Source: Nocardioides aromaticivorans (GTDB lineage Bacteria > Actinomycetota > Actinomycetes > Propionibacteriales > Nocardioidaceae). From it: a DNA stretch of 64,000 nt. The position numbers and the translations under genes were made by a program. The stretch is from contig NZ_JACBZM010000001.1 in the NCBI RefSeq assembly GCF_013408525.1, positions 4,030,001 to 4,094,000 on the forward strand. The letters run 5' to 3'. Below, one piece after another: positions 55,861 to 64,000 of the stretch. Below the pieces are notes generated by a model. That model ran no database searches, was not told the DNA's origin, and worked only from the letters and a program-made list of their open reading frames with translations. The first letter of the stretch is position 1; the number at the start of each line of letters is the position of its first letter.

Positions 55861-55880
55861 AACCGACACCTGTGTCGGTT
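55861..55880. promoter_or_regulatory. TetR operator copy 2
   Basis: AACCGACAC-CT-GTGTCGGTT is a perfect 9-2-9 inverted repeat between the oxidase promoter and its ATG at 55903. The copy near the TetR gene (55782-55801) differs at two bases. Confidence 0.8.
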
Positions 55881-55902
55881 GGATCTCATGGGGGAGACCA
55901 CG

Positions 55903-57654
55903 ATGACCCACCGCCTCGACCGCCGTACGCTCCTCAGCTCGTCCCTGGCCGCCGGCGCCGGTGCCGCGCTGGCGACCACCGGCCTGGCGCCCGCCTTCGC
56001 CGCGACTCCCGGCAAGGAGGCGGTGGTGCTGGGCGGCGGCATGGCCGGCCTGACAGCGGCCCACGAGCTCGTCGAGCGGGGCTTCTCCGTCACGGTCTTC
56101 GAGCCGTCGGCGTGGGGCGGCAAGGCGCGCAGCATCCCCTTCGCCGGCACCGGCACGGGCGGTCGCGCGGACCTGCCCGGTGAGCACGGCTTCCGGTTCT
56201 TCCCCGGCTTCTACCACCACGTGCCGGACACGATGCGGCGCATCCCGTTCGGCTCCGGCACGGTCGGCGACAACCTGGTGGCCGCGACGGGCGGCAAGTT
56301 CCTGCGCGGCGGGGACCACGCCGACGCCTTCGTCTTCGGCGTCGGCCCCGACCCGGAGCAGCTGCTCACGGTCGACGGCCTGCGCCGGTTCCTGCTCGAC
56401 AACCTCGGCGGCCACTCCGTCCCGCCGCACGAGCTGACCTACTTCGTCGAGCGGCTGCTGGTGTTCCTGACCAGCTGCGACGAGCGGCGGCTGGGTCAGT
56501 GGGAGAAGGTCAGCTGGTGGGACTTCGTCGGCGCGGCGAAGCGCTCGCAGCCCTACCAGAAGATCCTGGCCGCGGGGCTGACCCGCAACCTGGTCGCCGC
56601 CAAGGAGACCATCGCCAGCACCCGCACGATCGGCAACATGGGCGAGGCGTTCGTCTACAACATCATGGGCCGCGGCAACGACGGTGCGCTCGACCGCGTG
56701 CTCGACCTGCCCACCAACGAGGCCTGGATCGACCCGTGGATGACCTACCTCCGGGGCCGTGGCGTCCGCTTCGTCAGCGGCCAGCGCCTGGTCCGCTACG
56801 AGACGTCCGCCGGGCGGATCAGCGCCGCCGTCCTCGCCGACGCCGCCGGTACGACGAGCCGCGTCGAGGCCGACTGGTTCGTCAGCGCCATGCCGGTGGA
56901 GCGCGTCGTCCCCACCCTGACCTCCGACGTCCTGACGCTCGATCCCGGCCTGCGGGGCCTGTCCGCGCTGAAGACCGACTGGATGGTCGGCATCCAGTAC
57001 TTCCTCCGGGACCACGTCGAGGTCACCAAGGGGCACATCACCTTCATCGACTCGCCCTGGTCGCTGACCGCGCTCACCCAGGGCCAGTTCTGGGCGGACC
57101 GCGACATCCCCCGCGACTACGGCGACGGCGAGGTGGTCGACATCCTCTCGGTCGACATCTCCAACTGGGACGCCCCGGGCATCCTGTTCGGCAAGACGGC
57201 CAAGGAGTGCACCCGCGACGAGATCGCGGCCGAGGTGCTCGCCCAGATCAAGGACCACCTCACCGTCGGCGACCTGCTCCCCGACGGCATCGTCCACTCC
57301 TGGTTCCTCGACCCCGGCGTGCAGTGGGACGGCGCGGCCGGCCGCAACACCAACGAGACGCCGCTCCTGGTCAACACCGTCGACTCGTGGAAGAGCCGGC
57401 CGACGGCCCGCACGAGGATCCCCAACCTGCTGATGAGCGGTGACTTCGTGCAGACCGACATCGACCTGGCCACGATGGAGGGCGCCAACGAGTCGGCCCG
57501 GCACGCGGTCAACGCCATCCTCGACGAGTCCCGGTCGACCGCGGCCCGGGTGAAGACCTACCGGCTCTACGACCCGCCGGAGTTCGCCGCGCTCAAGGCG
57601 ACGGACAAGCTGCTCTACAAGCTGGGGCTGCGCAACGCGCTCGACCTCGGCTGA
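55903..57654 (+). CDS. Tat-exported FAD-dependent oxidoreductase (phytoene desaturase/hydroxysqualene dehydroxylase-like)
   Basis: 583 residues. Twin-arginine signal 'RLDRRTLLSSSLAAGAGAAL' (about 4-25) with AFAA cleavage near 35. FAD-binding 'AVVLGGGMAGLTAAHELVERGFSVTVFEPSAWGGKARS' segments (GxGxxG and the later GGK/R), then a family C-terminal FAD site 'NLLMSGDFVQTDIDLATMEGANESARHAVNAIL'. An uncommonly long C-terminal tail follows. ATG 55903 has GGGGGAG 7 nt upstream; ATG 55888 is an in-frame alternative. Regulated by the divergent TetR. The substrate may be a lipid or carotenoid-type hydrocarbon (inference). Confidence 0.85.
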   Translation: MTHRLDRRTLLSSSLAAGAGAALATTGLAPAFAATPGKEAVVLGGGMAGLTAAHELVERGFSVTVFEPSAWGGKARSIPFAGTGTGGRADLPGEHGFRFFPGFYHHVPDTMRRIPFGSGTVGDNLVAATGGKFLRGGDHADAFVFGVGPDPEQLLTVDGLRRFLLDNLGGHSVPPHELTYFVERLLVFLTSCDERRLGQWEKVSWWDFVGAAKRSQPYQKILAAGLTRNLVAAKETIASTRTIGNMGEAFVYNIMGRGNDGALDRVLDLPTNEAWIDPWMTYLRGRGVRFVSGQRLVRYETSAGRISAAVLADAAGTTSRVEADWFVSAMPVERVVPTLTSDVLTLDPGLRGLSALKTDWMVGIQYFLRDHVEVTKGHITFIDSPWSLTALTQGQFWADRDIPRDYGDGEVVDILSVDISNWDAPGILFGKTAKECTRDEIAAEVLAQIKDHLTVGDLLPDGIVHSWFLDPGVQWDGAAGRNTNETPLLVNTVDSWKSRPTARTRIPNLLMSGDFVQTDIDLATMEGANESARHAVNAILDESRSTAARVKTYRLYDPPEFAALKATDKLLYKLGLRNALDLG

Positions 57655-57686
57655 GCCACGCCGGGCGGGGCTGTCAGGATGGCCCC

Positions 57687-58052
57687 ATGAGCCTGCCCAC
57701 CGGCGCCAAGGTCGTCACCGGAGCCTTCCTCGTCAGCGGGACCGTCCACCTGGTCAAGCCCGAGGTCTTCGAGCCGCTGATGCCACGCCAGCTGCCCGCC
57801 CACCGCGAGATCATCGTGGCCAGCGGGGTGGCCGAGCTGCTCTGCGCGGCCGGGCTGCTCAACCGTCGTACGCGCAAGGTCGCGGGGTACGCCAGCGCGG
57901 CCCTGCTCGCCGGCGTCTTCCCGGGCAACGTGCAGATGGCGGTGGACGCGCTCCGCGGCGACAACACGCCGTTGAAGGCCGCGTCGGTCGCCCGGCTCCC
58001 GCTGCAGTGGCCGATGATCCGGGCGGCGCTGAAGGCCGCCCGCACCGCCTGA
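57687..58052 (+). CDS. DoxX-like membrane protein
   Basis: 121 residues, four predicted membrane segments (about 8-26, 43-60, 67-84, 98-115 partly amphipathic). Motifs 'SGTVHLVKPEVFEPLMPRQLP' and 'ASGVAELLCAAGLL' match small DoxX-family proteins. It lies 33 nt after the FAD oxidase gene on the same strand, so likely in the TetR-controlled unit. A link to redox membrane chemistry is inference. Confidence 0.75.
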   Translation: MSLPTGAKVVTGAFLVSGTVHLVKPEVFEPLMPRQLPAHREIIVASGVAELLCAAGLLNRRTRKVAGYASAALLAGVFPGNVQMAVDALRGDNTPLKAASVARLPLQWPMIRAALKAARTA

Positions 58053-58087
58053 GCGTTACTGGTTGGGCCGCCGTCCCGTCCCGGCCG

Positions 58088-58093
58088 TAGGCT
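58088..58093 (+). promoter_or_regulatory. -10 element TAGGCT for leaderless proS
   Basis: TAGGCT ends 6 nt before GTG 58100. It supports GTG 58100 ([10 protein letters not shown]) as start over the in-frame ATGs at 58106 and 58112. Confidence 0.5.
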
Positions 58094-58099
58094 TCGGCC

Positions 58100-59869
58100 G
58101 TGCTGATGAGGATGTCGACCCTGTTCGTCCGGACCCTGCGTGAGGACCCCTCGGACGCGGAGGTCCCGAGCCACCGGCTGCTCGTGCGCGCGGGCTACAT
58201 CCGCCGCGCCGCGCCGGGCATCTACACCTGGCTGCCGCTGGGCCTGAAGGTGCTGCGCAAGGTCGAGGGCATCATCCGCGAGGAGATGGACGCGATCGGC
58301 GCGCAGGAGGTCAGCTTCCCCGCGCTGCTGCCCCGCGAGCCCTACGAGGCCACCAACCGCTGGACCGAATACGGCGACGGCATCTTCCGGCTCAAGGACC
58401 GCAAGGACGCCGACTACCTGCTCGGTCCCACCCACGAGGAGATGTTCACGCTCCTCGTGAAGGACATGTACTCGTCGTACAAGGACCTGCCGCTGAGCCT
58501 CTACCAGGTGCAGACGAAGTACCGCGACGAGGCGCGCCCGCGGGCCGGCCTGCTGCGCGGGCGCGAGTTCATCATGAAGGACTCCTACTCCTTCGACGTC
58601 GACGACGCGGGCCTCGAGGCGTCGTACGAGAAGCACCGTGACGCCTACGTCCGGATCTTCGACCGGCTCGGCTTCGACTACGTGATCGTGAAGGCGACCG
58701 CCGGCGCGATGGGCGGCTCGAAGTCCGAGGAGTTCCTGGCCAACGCTGCCGTCGGCGAGGACACCTACGTGCGCTGCACGAAGTGCGACTACGCCGCCAA
58801 CGTCGAGGCCGTCGAGGTGCGCGCGCCCGCGCCCGTGGCGTACGACGGCGTGCCCGCCGCGCACGCCGAGGACACCCCCGACACCCCCACGATCGACTCC
58901 CTCGTCGACCACCTCAACGCGGCCTTCCCGCGTGAGGACCGGCCGTGGACGGCCGGCGACACCCTCAAGAACGTCCTGGTCGTTCTCAAGCACCCCGACG
59001 GCAGCCGCGAGCCGCTCGCGATCGGCCTGCCCGGCGACCGCGAGGTCGACCAGAAGCGCCTCGAGGGCCAGTTGGAGCCGATCGAGGTCGAGGCGATGGA
59101 CGAGGCCGAGTTCGCGAAGCACCCCGCGCTGGTCAAGGGCTACATCGGTCCCGGCGTGCTGGGGGAGGAGGGCAAGAGCGGCATCCGCTACCTGCTCGAC
59201 CCCCGCGTCGGCGAGGGCACCCGCTGGGTGACCGGCGCCGACGAGCCCGGCCGCCACGTCATCGACCTCGTCGCCGGCCGCGACTTCACCGGCGACGGCA
59301 CGATCGAGGCCGCCGAGGTGCGCGACGGCGACCCCTGCCCCAACTGCGACGGCGGCACGCTCGAGTCGGCCCGCGGCATCGAGATGGGCCACGTCTTCCA
59401 GCTCGGCCGCAAGTACGCCGAGGCGCTCGACCTCAAGGTCCTCGACGAGAACGGCAAGCTCGTCACCGTCACGATGGGCTCCTACGGCGTGGGTGTCTCG
59501 CGTGCCGTCGCCGCGATCGCGGAGGACACCCTCGACGAGATCGGCCTGTGCTGGCCGCGCGAGATCACGCCGGCCGACGTGCACGTCGTGGCCGCCGGCA
59601 AGGACCAGGCCGTGTTCGACGCAGCCGAGTCCCTCGTGGCCGGGCTCGTCGACGCCGGTGTCGACGTCCTGTACGACGACCGCGCGGGCAAGATCAGCCC
59701 CGGCGTGAAGTTCAAGGACGCCGAGCTGATCGGCGTCCCGACCATCGTCACGGTCGGCCGGGGCGTGGCCGACGGCCTGATCGAGGTCAAGGACCGCCGG
59801 ACGGGCGAGAAGCAGGAGATCGCGCTCGACGGTGCGGTCGAGGCGATCCGCGCGATCATCACGGCCTGA
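58100..59869 (+). CDS. proS: Prolyl-tRNA synthetase, bacterial type
   Basis: 589 residues, class II synthetase of the bacterial type with the editing INS domain (about 225-390). Motif 2 '[26 protein letters not shown]' segments (about 138-163), '[17 protein letters not shown]' in the INS start, motif 3 '[16 protein letters not shown]' (about 455-470), then the anticodon-binding domain '[20 protein letters not shown]' (about 495 on). proS upstream of the rimP-nusA region is the normal actinobacterial order. Confidence 0.97.
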   Translation: MLMRMSTLFVRTLREDPSDAEVPSHRLLVRAGYIRRAAPGIYTWLPLGLKVLRKVEGIIREEMDAIGAQEVSFPALLPREPYEATNRWTEYGDGIFRLKDRKDADYLLGPTHEEMFTLLVKDMYSSYKDLPLSLYQVQTKYRDEARPRAGLLRGREFIMKDSYSFDVDDAGLEASYEKHRDAYVRIFDRLGFDYVIVKATAGAMGGSKSEEFLANAAVGEDTYVRCTKCDYAANVEAVEVRAPAPVAYDGVPAAHAEDTPDTPTIDSLVDHLNAAFPREDRPWTAGDTLKNVLVVLKHPDGSREPLAIGLPGDREVDQKRLEGQLEPIEVEAMDEAEFAKHPALVKGYIGPGVLGEEGKSGIRYLLDPRVGEGTRWVTGADEPGRHVIDLVAGRDFTGDGTIEAAEVRDGDPCPNCDGGTLESARGIEMGHVFQLGRKYAEALDLKVLDENGKLVTVTMGSYGVGVSRAVAAIAEDTLDEIGLCWPREITPADVHVVAAGKDQAVFDAAESLVAGLVDAGVDVLYDDRAGKISPGVKFKDAELIGVPTIVTVGRGVADGLIEVKDRRTGEKQEIALDGAVEAIRAIITA

Positions 59870-59871
59870 CG

Positions 59872-60723
59872 ATGACGGCGCCCGGACCGGTCGAGATCAC
59901 CGACCTGGTCCGGGGCTGGCTGCCCGACGGCGGCCGTGAGCCCATCCGCCGCGACGACGTCGTCGGGGCGCTGCTCGAGCGGGGGCAGCGCCGCGGCGCG
60001 CGGATCGCAGCCGCCCTGCCCGCCTCCGACGACGGGCTCCTCGACCTCGCCGTCGTCGACGCGCTCGTGCTGCGGGTGCACGCGGAGCTCCAGCGGTTCA
60101 CCGAGGAGCTCAGCCAGGGCCGTCGTACGGCGGCCCGGCTCCGGCCCCTGCTCGACGGGCTCGGTCCCGGGCCGGTCCGCGTGGTCGACGTCGGCTGCGG
60201 CCTCGGGCACGTCATCCGCTGGCTCGCCGCGACCGGCGCCCTCGGCCCCGACGTCGAGCTGGTCGGCATCGACCTCGACCGCACCCTCGTCGCCTCGGCC
60301 GCGGCGCTCGCCGCCGAGGAGGACCTGCCCTGCCGGTTCCTGGCCGCCGACGCCTTCGCCCCCGACGGCGTCATCACGGACCCGGACCGGACCGTGGTCA
60401 TCTCCTCGGGCCTGCTCCACCACCTGCGTGGCGACGACCTGGCGGACTTCTTCGCCGCCCAGACCCGCCTCGGCGTGGCCGCGTTCGTGCACTGGGACCC
60501 GGTGCCCGGGCCGTGGCCCGTGCTCGGCGCGTGGGTCTTCCACCGGGCCCGGATGCGCGAGCCGCTGTCGCGCCACGACGGGCTGCTGTCCGTGCGCCGC
60601 TCGCACCGCGCCCCCGAGCTCCTGGCCGCCGCGCGGCACCCGGACTACGACGTCACCTGCACCGACCCGCGCCGGGCGCTGACCACGCAGGTGGTCCGCC
60701 CCGTCGTCGGGGTACGACGATGA
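59872..60723 (+). CDS. Class I SAM-dependent methyltransferase
   Basis: 283 residues. An N-terminal helical part (about 1-95), then the Rossmann domain with motif I 'VRVVDVGCGLGHVIRWLAAT' (about 100-119), acidic 'VGIDLDRTLVASAAAL' (about 132-147), 'LAADAFAP', and 'VISSGLLHHLRGDDL' near 180-194. ATG 59872 is 2 nt after proS. Substrate unknown; the following membrane gene overlaps by 4 bp, so the two probably work together. Confidence 0.82.
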   Translation: MTAPGPVEITDLVRGWLPDGGREPIRRDDVVGALLERGQRRGARIAAALPASDDGLLDLAVVDALVLRVHAELQRFTEELSQGRRTAARLRPLLDGLGPGPVRVVDVGCGLGHVIRWLAATGALGPDVELVGIDLDRTLVASAAALAAEEDLPCRFLAADAFAPDGVITDPDRTVVISSGLLHHLRGDDLADFFAAQTRLGVAAFVHWDPVPGPWPVLGAWVFHRARMREPLSRHDGLLSVRRSHRAPELLAAARHPDYDVTCTDPRRALTTQVVRPVVGVRR

Positions 60724-61250
60724 CGGGGCTCGCCCTCGCGCTGGTGGTCCTCGCCGCGCTCGACGGGATGCTCAGCGGGTTCCGCTCGGCGGCCGGCCGG
60801 GACGGCAGGATCCGCACCACGCGGCGGGACGGGATCGCGCAGGCCCGCGGCCTGCTCGTCGTCGCCGTCCTGCTGCTCCCCGCCGCGGCGCTCGGCGCGG
60901 CCGGGCTGGCGGGGGAGCGCCACGACGCCTGGCGCCGTGCCGCGGAGGCGCTCGTGGCGTCGTACCTCCCGTTCGGGCTGCTGGTGCTGCTGGCCCTGCT
61001 CGCCTACGCGACAGCAGGCTGGGAGCGGCGCTTCCTGGCCAACGCGGCGATCCTCGGGCCCGGCACGTTCCTGCGCCCCGCCGTCGCGGTGCTGGGTGGT
61101 GCCTGGGCGATCACCCGGGCCGACGACCCGCAGGTGAGCCTCGGCGTGGTCGCGGCCGTGGCGGCCGTGCTGGCGGTCGAGCCGGTCTGCGGCCGGCTCT
61201 GGTACGACCGGCTCACCCCGCCTCCCGGCGCTGTCGGCACGGTCTCCTAG
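60720..61250 (+). CDS. Small integral membrane protein
   Basis: 176 residues with about four to five membrane helices (about 3-18, 42-62, 78-99, 112-132, 140-158). Its start overlaps the methyltransferase stop (ATGA). A hydrophilic 'RSAAGRDGRIRTTRRDGIAQAR' loop follows the first helix. I do not recognise a family. The 3' end carries the -10 of the HAD gene. Confidence 0.7.
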   Translation: MTGLALALVVLAALDGMLSGFRSAAGRDGRIRTTRRDGIAQARGLLVVAVLLLPAAALGAAGLAGERHDAWRRAAEALVASYLPFGLLVLLALLAYATAGWERRFLANAAILGPGTFLRPAVAVLGGAWAITRADDPQVSLGVVAAVAAVLAVEPVCGRLWYDRLTPPPGAVGTVS

Positions 61251-61253
61251 GGT
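61248..61253 (+). promoter_or_regulatory. -10 element TAGGGT for leaderless HAD gene
   Basis: TAGGGT ends 6 nt before ATG 61260 and begins on the TAG stop codon of the membrane gene (61248-61250). Confidence 0.5.
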
Positions 61254-61259
61254 CGGCGC

Positions 61260-61970
61260 ATGGCGATCGAGGCGGTCATCTTCGACTGGGGCGGCACGCT
61301 CACCGCGTGGCACGACATCGACTTCCACGCGGAATCCCTGGCCCTGGCGCAGGCGGTGCTCGCCACCACCGACACCAGCGACGACCACCACGCACACGCC
61401 GCGCGGCTGCACAACGCGGGCAGCGTGATCTGGGGCCGCAGCCGCGACCACCAGCAGAGCGCGACCATCGCCGACCTGTTCACCGAGGCCGGACTGGACC
61501 ATGATCCCGACCTCCTGGAGGCCTACTACGCGTTCTGGGAGCCGCACACCCTGACCGACCCGGAGGTCGTGCCGCTGTTCACGTGGCTGCGGGCCGAGGG
61601 CATCCGGGTCGGCGTGCTGTCCAACACGATCTGGCCCCGGTCCTGGCACCGCGGCTTCTTCGAGCGCGACGGTGTCCTTGACCTCATCGACGGCGACGTC
61701 TACACGAGCGAGGTCCCGTGGACCAAGCCGTCACCCGACGCGTTCCGCGCCGCGATGGACGCCGTGGGGGTGAGCGACCCCGCCGCCTGCGTGTACGTCG
61801 GCGACCGGCTCTTCGACGACGTCTGGGGCGCCCACAACGCCGGGATGCGGGCGATCCACGTCCCGCACAGCGACATCCCGGTCGACCAGGTCGGCCACAC
61901 CGAGGGCGAGCCCGACGCGGTCGCCCACCGGCTCGCGGACATCCCCGGCCTGATCACCCCCTGGCGCTGA
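61260..61970 (+). CDS. HAD-superfamily hydrolase
   Basis: 236 residues. Motif I 'VIFDWGGTLTAWHD' (nucleophile Asp9; the second Asp of DxD is replaced by Gly, as in many GGTL-type HADs), motif II 'VGVLSNTIWPRSWH' (Ser/Thr), motif III Lys in 'WTKPSPDAFRAAM', motif IV 'VYVGDRLFDDVWGA' (Asp pair). Cap domain between I and II. Substrate unknown; acts on a phosphate ester or similar (inference). The strings 'GGTLTAW' and 'DDHHAHA' are unusual and His-rich. Confidence 0.85.
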   Translation: MAIEAVIFDWGGTLTAWHDIDFHAESLALAQAVLATTDTSDDHHAHAARLHNAGSVIWGRSRDHQQSATIADLFTEAGLDHDPDLLEAYYAFWEPHTLTDPEVVPLFTWLRAEGIRVGVLSNTIWPRSWHRGFFERDGVLDLIDGDVYTSEVPWTKPSPDAFRAAMDAVGVSDPAACVYVGDRLFDDVWGAHNAGMRAIHVPHSDIPVDQVGHTEGEPDAVAHRLADIPGLITPWR

Positions 61971-62303
61971 CCCCGCCACGTCCCGATGGCGGCTCGGCCG
62001 GGCGGGGTGAGGCGGCCCTGACTGCAGGTTTGTGCAGTGCATGTTTATGAGGATCGCTTTCCGCACACCCGGGCGACGTTCTGTTGCATGATTGTGCACA
62101 GGTGATCGGTGAGCCCCACCTCTCCCGTCACTCAATATGACCGTTGTCCCCGGTCACCAGTGGTTCGCGGCCCCGTCTTCGGGGGACGTCTCGGGAGTTC
62201 CCCGGAGCGCGGAGGCCGCGAACCACTGGCGTTTTTACCGCCCGGCAACGATCAGGGGAAGGTCGCTCGCCCCACCTGACCGGCGGCGAGGACGGTCGGG
62301 GCC
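61971..62303. other. 333-bp intergenic region between HAD and DUF4439 genes
   Basis: No gene found. It holds an AT-richer part at about 62030-62100 with TGCATG/TTGTGCA repeats ('TTTGTGCAGTGCATG', 'GTTGCATGATTGTGCAC'), then the structured element at 62142-62250, which ends with TTTTT. The two flanking genes are convergent, so terminators are expected here. Confidence 0.6.
62142..62250 (+). ncRNA. Candidate structured RNA or complex terminator
   Basis: CCAGTGGTTCGCGGCC (62157-62172) pairs perfectly with GGCCGCGAACCACTGG (62214-62229). Inside the 41-nt loop are two small hairpins (CGTC-TTCGGGG-GACG and CGGG-AGTT-CCCG). Outside, CGTTG (62142-62146) can pair with CAACG (62246-62250). GCGTTTTTACC follows the main stem. 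It could be a terminator, a small RNA with its own terminator, or a mobile palindrome. A CAATAT -10-like sequence (62133-62138) lies upstream, with no good -35. Confidence 0.45.
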
Positions 62304-62777
62304 TCAGAGCCCCGGGAACGTCTCCGGCCTGCCGCCGAAGCCCAGCCCGCGCACCGCGGCATCGAGCAGGGCCGTCACCGCCCAGGCCCGCGTGGCGCCC
62401 GTGCTGCTCGCGACCAGGTAGGCGTAGGTCGAGGCGGCGTCCTGCTCCAGGCGCAGCGCCCGTGCGGTGAGGGCCGCGGGGGTGCCCAGGTCCGCGGGCA
62501 GCTGGTAGCCCGGCTCGGCCGCGACCGGCTCCCCGCCTGCGGCCCGGACCAGGCCGATGAGCTCGTCGCGACGGGTGCGGTGCAGGCGGTAGGCCGCCGT
62601 GATCCGGCCGTAGAGACCGGGCTGGGCCGACTGGGAGGCCTGGCCACCCAGGGCGGCGTACACGAAGACGGCGGCGTGCTCGGCCGCGAGCGTCGCCTGC
62701 AAGGCCTCCGTGGCGCTGTCGGGAACCGCGCCCGGGGTCGCGGGGGAGGAGGTCGGCGTGGAGGTGGTGTCGCTCAT
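62304..62777 (-). CDS. Ferritin-like DUF4439 domain protein
   Basis: 157 residues, mostly alpha-helical bundle (about 22-155): 'TEALQATLAAEHAAVFVYAALG' and 'RLEQDAASTYAYLVASST' carry the Glu/His pattern of ferritin-like folds, with 'HRTRRDELIGLVRAAGGEPVA' between. The N-terminus is Ser/Thr/Pro-rich. 4-bp overlap with the upstream lipoprotein gene. Such pairs sit next to rimP in mycobacteria and other actinobacteria; function is not established. Confidence 0.82.
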   Translation of the reverse strand: MSDTTSTPTSSPATPGAVPDSATEALQATLAAEHAAVFVYAALGGQASQSAQPGLYGRITAAYRLHRTRRDELIGLVRAAGGEPVAAEPGYQLPADLGTPAALTARALRLEQDAASTYAYLVASSTGATRAWAVTALLDAAVRGLGFGGRPETFPGL

Positions 62778-63277
62778 GCCAGCACCGCCCGCTGCTGGGC
62801 GACCGCGGCCGCCATCGACGCCAGCACCTGCGCCAGCGCGCCGCTCTCGGCCTGCCCGGCCGCCCGGACCAGCCGGTCCTGCAGCCGCGTCTCGGCCTGG
62901 GCCAGCCGGCGCAGGGCCGCGGCGCGACCCGCGGGTACGGCGGGCGCGTCGGCCTGCTCCGCGCCGCCGAGCTCGGTCGCGTGCGCGTCGTGCAGGCGGG
63001 CCAGGCGGGTGGCGACGCCCGCGAGGGCCGGGACCGTCGTACCGACCGCCGTGGCGAGCGCGCCCGTGGCCGTGACCGCGTCGAGGACGCTCGCCACCAG
63101 GTCGCTGTCGGCGTCGACCGCGGGTGCCGTCGGGCTCACGGCGCCCGACACGCCCGGGCTCTCGTCGTCGTCGAGCAGGCCGTCGACGGCGTCGCAACCG
63201 ACCAGCGCCAGCGCCGTTCCGGCGAGACCGCCGGCCATCAGTGCGCGGCGGGAGAGCGGTGTCGGTCGTGCGGGCAC
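62774..63277 (-). CDS. Tat lipoprotein, ferritin-like partner
   Basis: 167 residues. A twin-arginine pair (Arg10-Arg11, 'SRRALMAGGLAGTALALVGC') leads into a lipobox ending in Cys28, so the mature protein is probably a folded lipoprotein on the outer face of the membrane. The rest is helical with 'VATRLARLHDAHATEL' and 'LAQAETRLQDRLVRAAGQAESGALAQV' segments. It overlaps the DUF4439 gene by 4 bp. Role unknown; a metal- or redox-binding pair is possible. Confidence 0.82.
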   Translation of the reverse strand: MPARPTPLSRRALMAGGLAGTALALVGCDAVDGLLDDDESPGVSGAVSPTAPAVDADSDLVASVLDAVTATGALATAVGTTVPALAGVATRLARLHDAHATELGGAEQADAPAVPAGRAAALRRLAQAETRLQDRLVRAAGQAESGALAQVLASMAAAVAQQRAVLA

Positions 63278-63308
63278 CGGGGAACCCTATCCGCACCCGC
63301 GGATCGTC

Positions 63309-63314
63309 TAGAGT
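63309..63314 (+). promoter_or_regulatory. -10 element TAGAGT upstream of rimP
   Basis: TAGAGT is 39 nt before ATG 63354. GGGAGG precedes the start by 8-9 nt, so this transcript has a normal leader, unlike many neighbours. Confidence 0.45.
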
Positions 63315-63353
63315 TGCCGGGCACAGCCACAACAGGACACGGGAGGACTCGTC

Positions 63354-63884
63354 ATGGGTTCGGGCCAGGGCGCGCAGCGCGCGACAGCCGAGCGGATCGA
63401 GCAGGTTCTCACCGGACCGCTCGCCGAGCTGGGCCTCGACGTCGAAGCGGTCGAGATCACTCCGGCAGGCAAGCGGCGGGTGCTGCGGGTCGCGCTCGAC
63501 ACCGACGGCGGGCCCACGCTCGACGACGTCGCCGCCGCGACGAAGGTGATCGACCGGGTCCTGGAGTCCGACGGCCCCGACGGGGCCGGCGACGTGATGG
63601 GCGAGCTGCCGTACACGCTGGAGGTCACCTCCCGCGGGGTCGACCGGCCGCTGACCCTCCCGCGGCACTGGCGGCGCAACGAGACCCGGCTGGTCAAGGT
63701 CACCCTGGCCGACGACTCGACGGTGACCGGCCGGATCGGCGCCTCGGACGACGACGGCGTGACCGTCGCCGTCGACGGCGCCGAGCGGCGGATCCCGTAC
63801 GCGGACGTGCGCAAGGCGCTGGTCCAGATCGAGTTCAACCGCAAGACCCGTGACGACGAGAACGACGAGAAGGACGCCGACTGA
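63354..63884 (+). CDS. rimP: Ribosome maturation factor RimP
   Basis: Needed for 30S assembly. 176 residues. N-terminal domain '[45 protein letters not shown]' segments (about 23-68), '[23 protein letters not shown]' (family signature, about 88-110), SH3-like C-terminal part and an acidic '[10 protein letters not shown]' tail. Overlaps nusA by one base (TGATG). Confidence 0.95.
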   Translation: MGSGQGAQRATAERIEQVLTGPLAELGLDVEAVEITPAGKRRVLRVALDTDGGPTLDDVAAATKVIDRVLESDGPDGAGDVMGELPYTLEVTSRGVDRPLTLPRHWRRNETRLVKVTLADDSTVTGRIGASDDDGVTVAVDGAERRIPYADVRKALVQIEFNRKTRDDENDEKDAD

Positions 63885-64000
63885 TGGACATCGACCTCAG
63901 CATCCTGCGGACGCTGGAGCGCGAGAAGGAGATCAAGTTCGACGTACTCGTCGAGGCGATCGAGCAGGCCCTCCTGACGGCCTACCACAAGACCGAGGGC
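63884..64000 (+). CDS. nusA: Transcription termination/antitermination protein NusA, 3'-truncated by the window
   Basis: The first 39 codons are present: [17 protein letters not shown]..., then VLVEAIEQALLTAYHKTEG. This is the N-terminal RNA-polymerase-binding domain of NusA. The position directly after rimP (TGATG overlap) is the conserved rimP-nusA order. The rest of the gene is outside the window. Confidence 0.93.
   Translation, partial: MDIDLSILRTLEREKEIKFDVLVEAIEQALLTAYHKTEG

Noticed and set aside
61971..62303. tRNA or protein gene in the gap
   Set aside because: No T-arm GTTCGANTCC-type sequence and no ORF with sensible codon use; the small plus frames from 62137/62144 are Arg/Pro-rich and cross the hairpin element.

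Overview
The window is a 64 kb piece of a high-GC actinobacterial chromosome, most likely Nocardioides or a close relative in Propionibacteriales (inference). It has dense ORFs with GTG/ATG starts, frequent 4-bp start/stop overlaps, and a core gene order also known from mycobacteria: hom-thrC-thrB-rho-rpmE-prfA-prmC-sua5-wecA-atp, and later dxr-rip-ispG-GNAT ... proS ... rimP-nusA. I saw no rRNA, tRNA, CRISPR array, prophage or insertion sequence.

Layout. 1-3.4 kb: an FN3-type hypothetical cut by the window edge, then a GlxA-type regulator divergent from an oxidoreductase. 3.5-13.3 kb: threonine synthesis, Rho, L31, RF1 and its methyltransferase, tRNA t6A enzyme, WecA-type sugar-phosphate transferase. 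13.3-21.5 kb: complete F1Fo ATP synthase operon with two AtpI/AtpZ-type accessory genes. 21.5-33.6 kb: MFS exporter, large SWIM-SNF2 helicase, cobalamin adenosyltransferase, STAS protein, ethylmalonyl-CoA mutase, ArsC-like protein, a small Cys-rich protein plus ferritin, DUF952 protein, LytR-CpsA-Psr protein, NucS, YggU. 33.7-43.3 kb: 3-hydroxybutyryl-CoA dehydrogenase, hydrolase, secreted EndA-type nuclease, CGNR regulator, EamA exporter, AI-2E and DivIVA-like operon, crotonyl-CoA carboxylase/reductase. 43.4-48.6 kb: 5-oxoprolinase PxpABC, then methylmalonyl/ethylmalonyl-CoA epimerase, thiolase and MeaB. 48.6-64 kb: polysaccharide deacetylase, isoprenoid genes with a site-2 protease, homocysteine methyltransferase, a TetR/FAD-oxidase/DoxX island, ProS, small enzymes, two ferritin-like/lipoprotein genes, RimP and the start of NusA.

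Functional theme. Scattered among housekeeping genes is much of the acetyl-CoA-to-methylsuccinyl-CoA branch of the ethylmalonyl-CoA pathway: thiolase, 3-hydroxybutyryl-CoA dehydrogenase, Ccr, epimerase, the B12-dependent mutase Ecm (MeaA), plus B12 support (adenosyltransferase, MeaB). An 18-bp bipartite element, GGTTACC-N4-GGTA..., lies upstream of ccr, meaA and the dehydrogenase gene, with a weaker version at the epimerase/thiolase divergence. I infer a dedicated regulon.

Other structural highlights: a 157-bp array of 22-bp units in head-to-head orientation between pxpC and the epimerase gene; a 24-bp-arm inverted repeat inside pxpB; overlapping hairpins before prfA; paired 20-bp operators flanking the TetR/oxidase divergence; an IdeR/DtxR-like box before the small gene next to ferritin; a structured element with a T-run at 62.14-62.25 kb; and about fifteen TANNNT hexamers 6-8 nt before start codons, which suggests widespread leaderless transcription.
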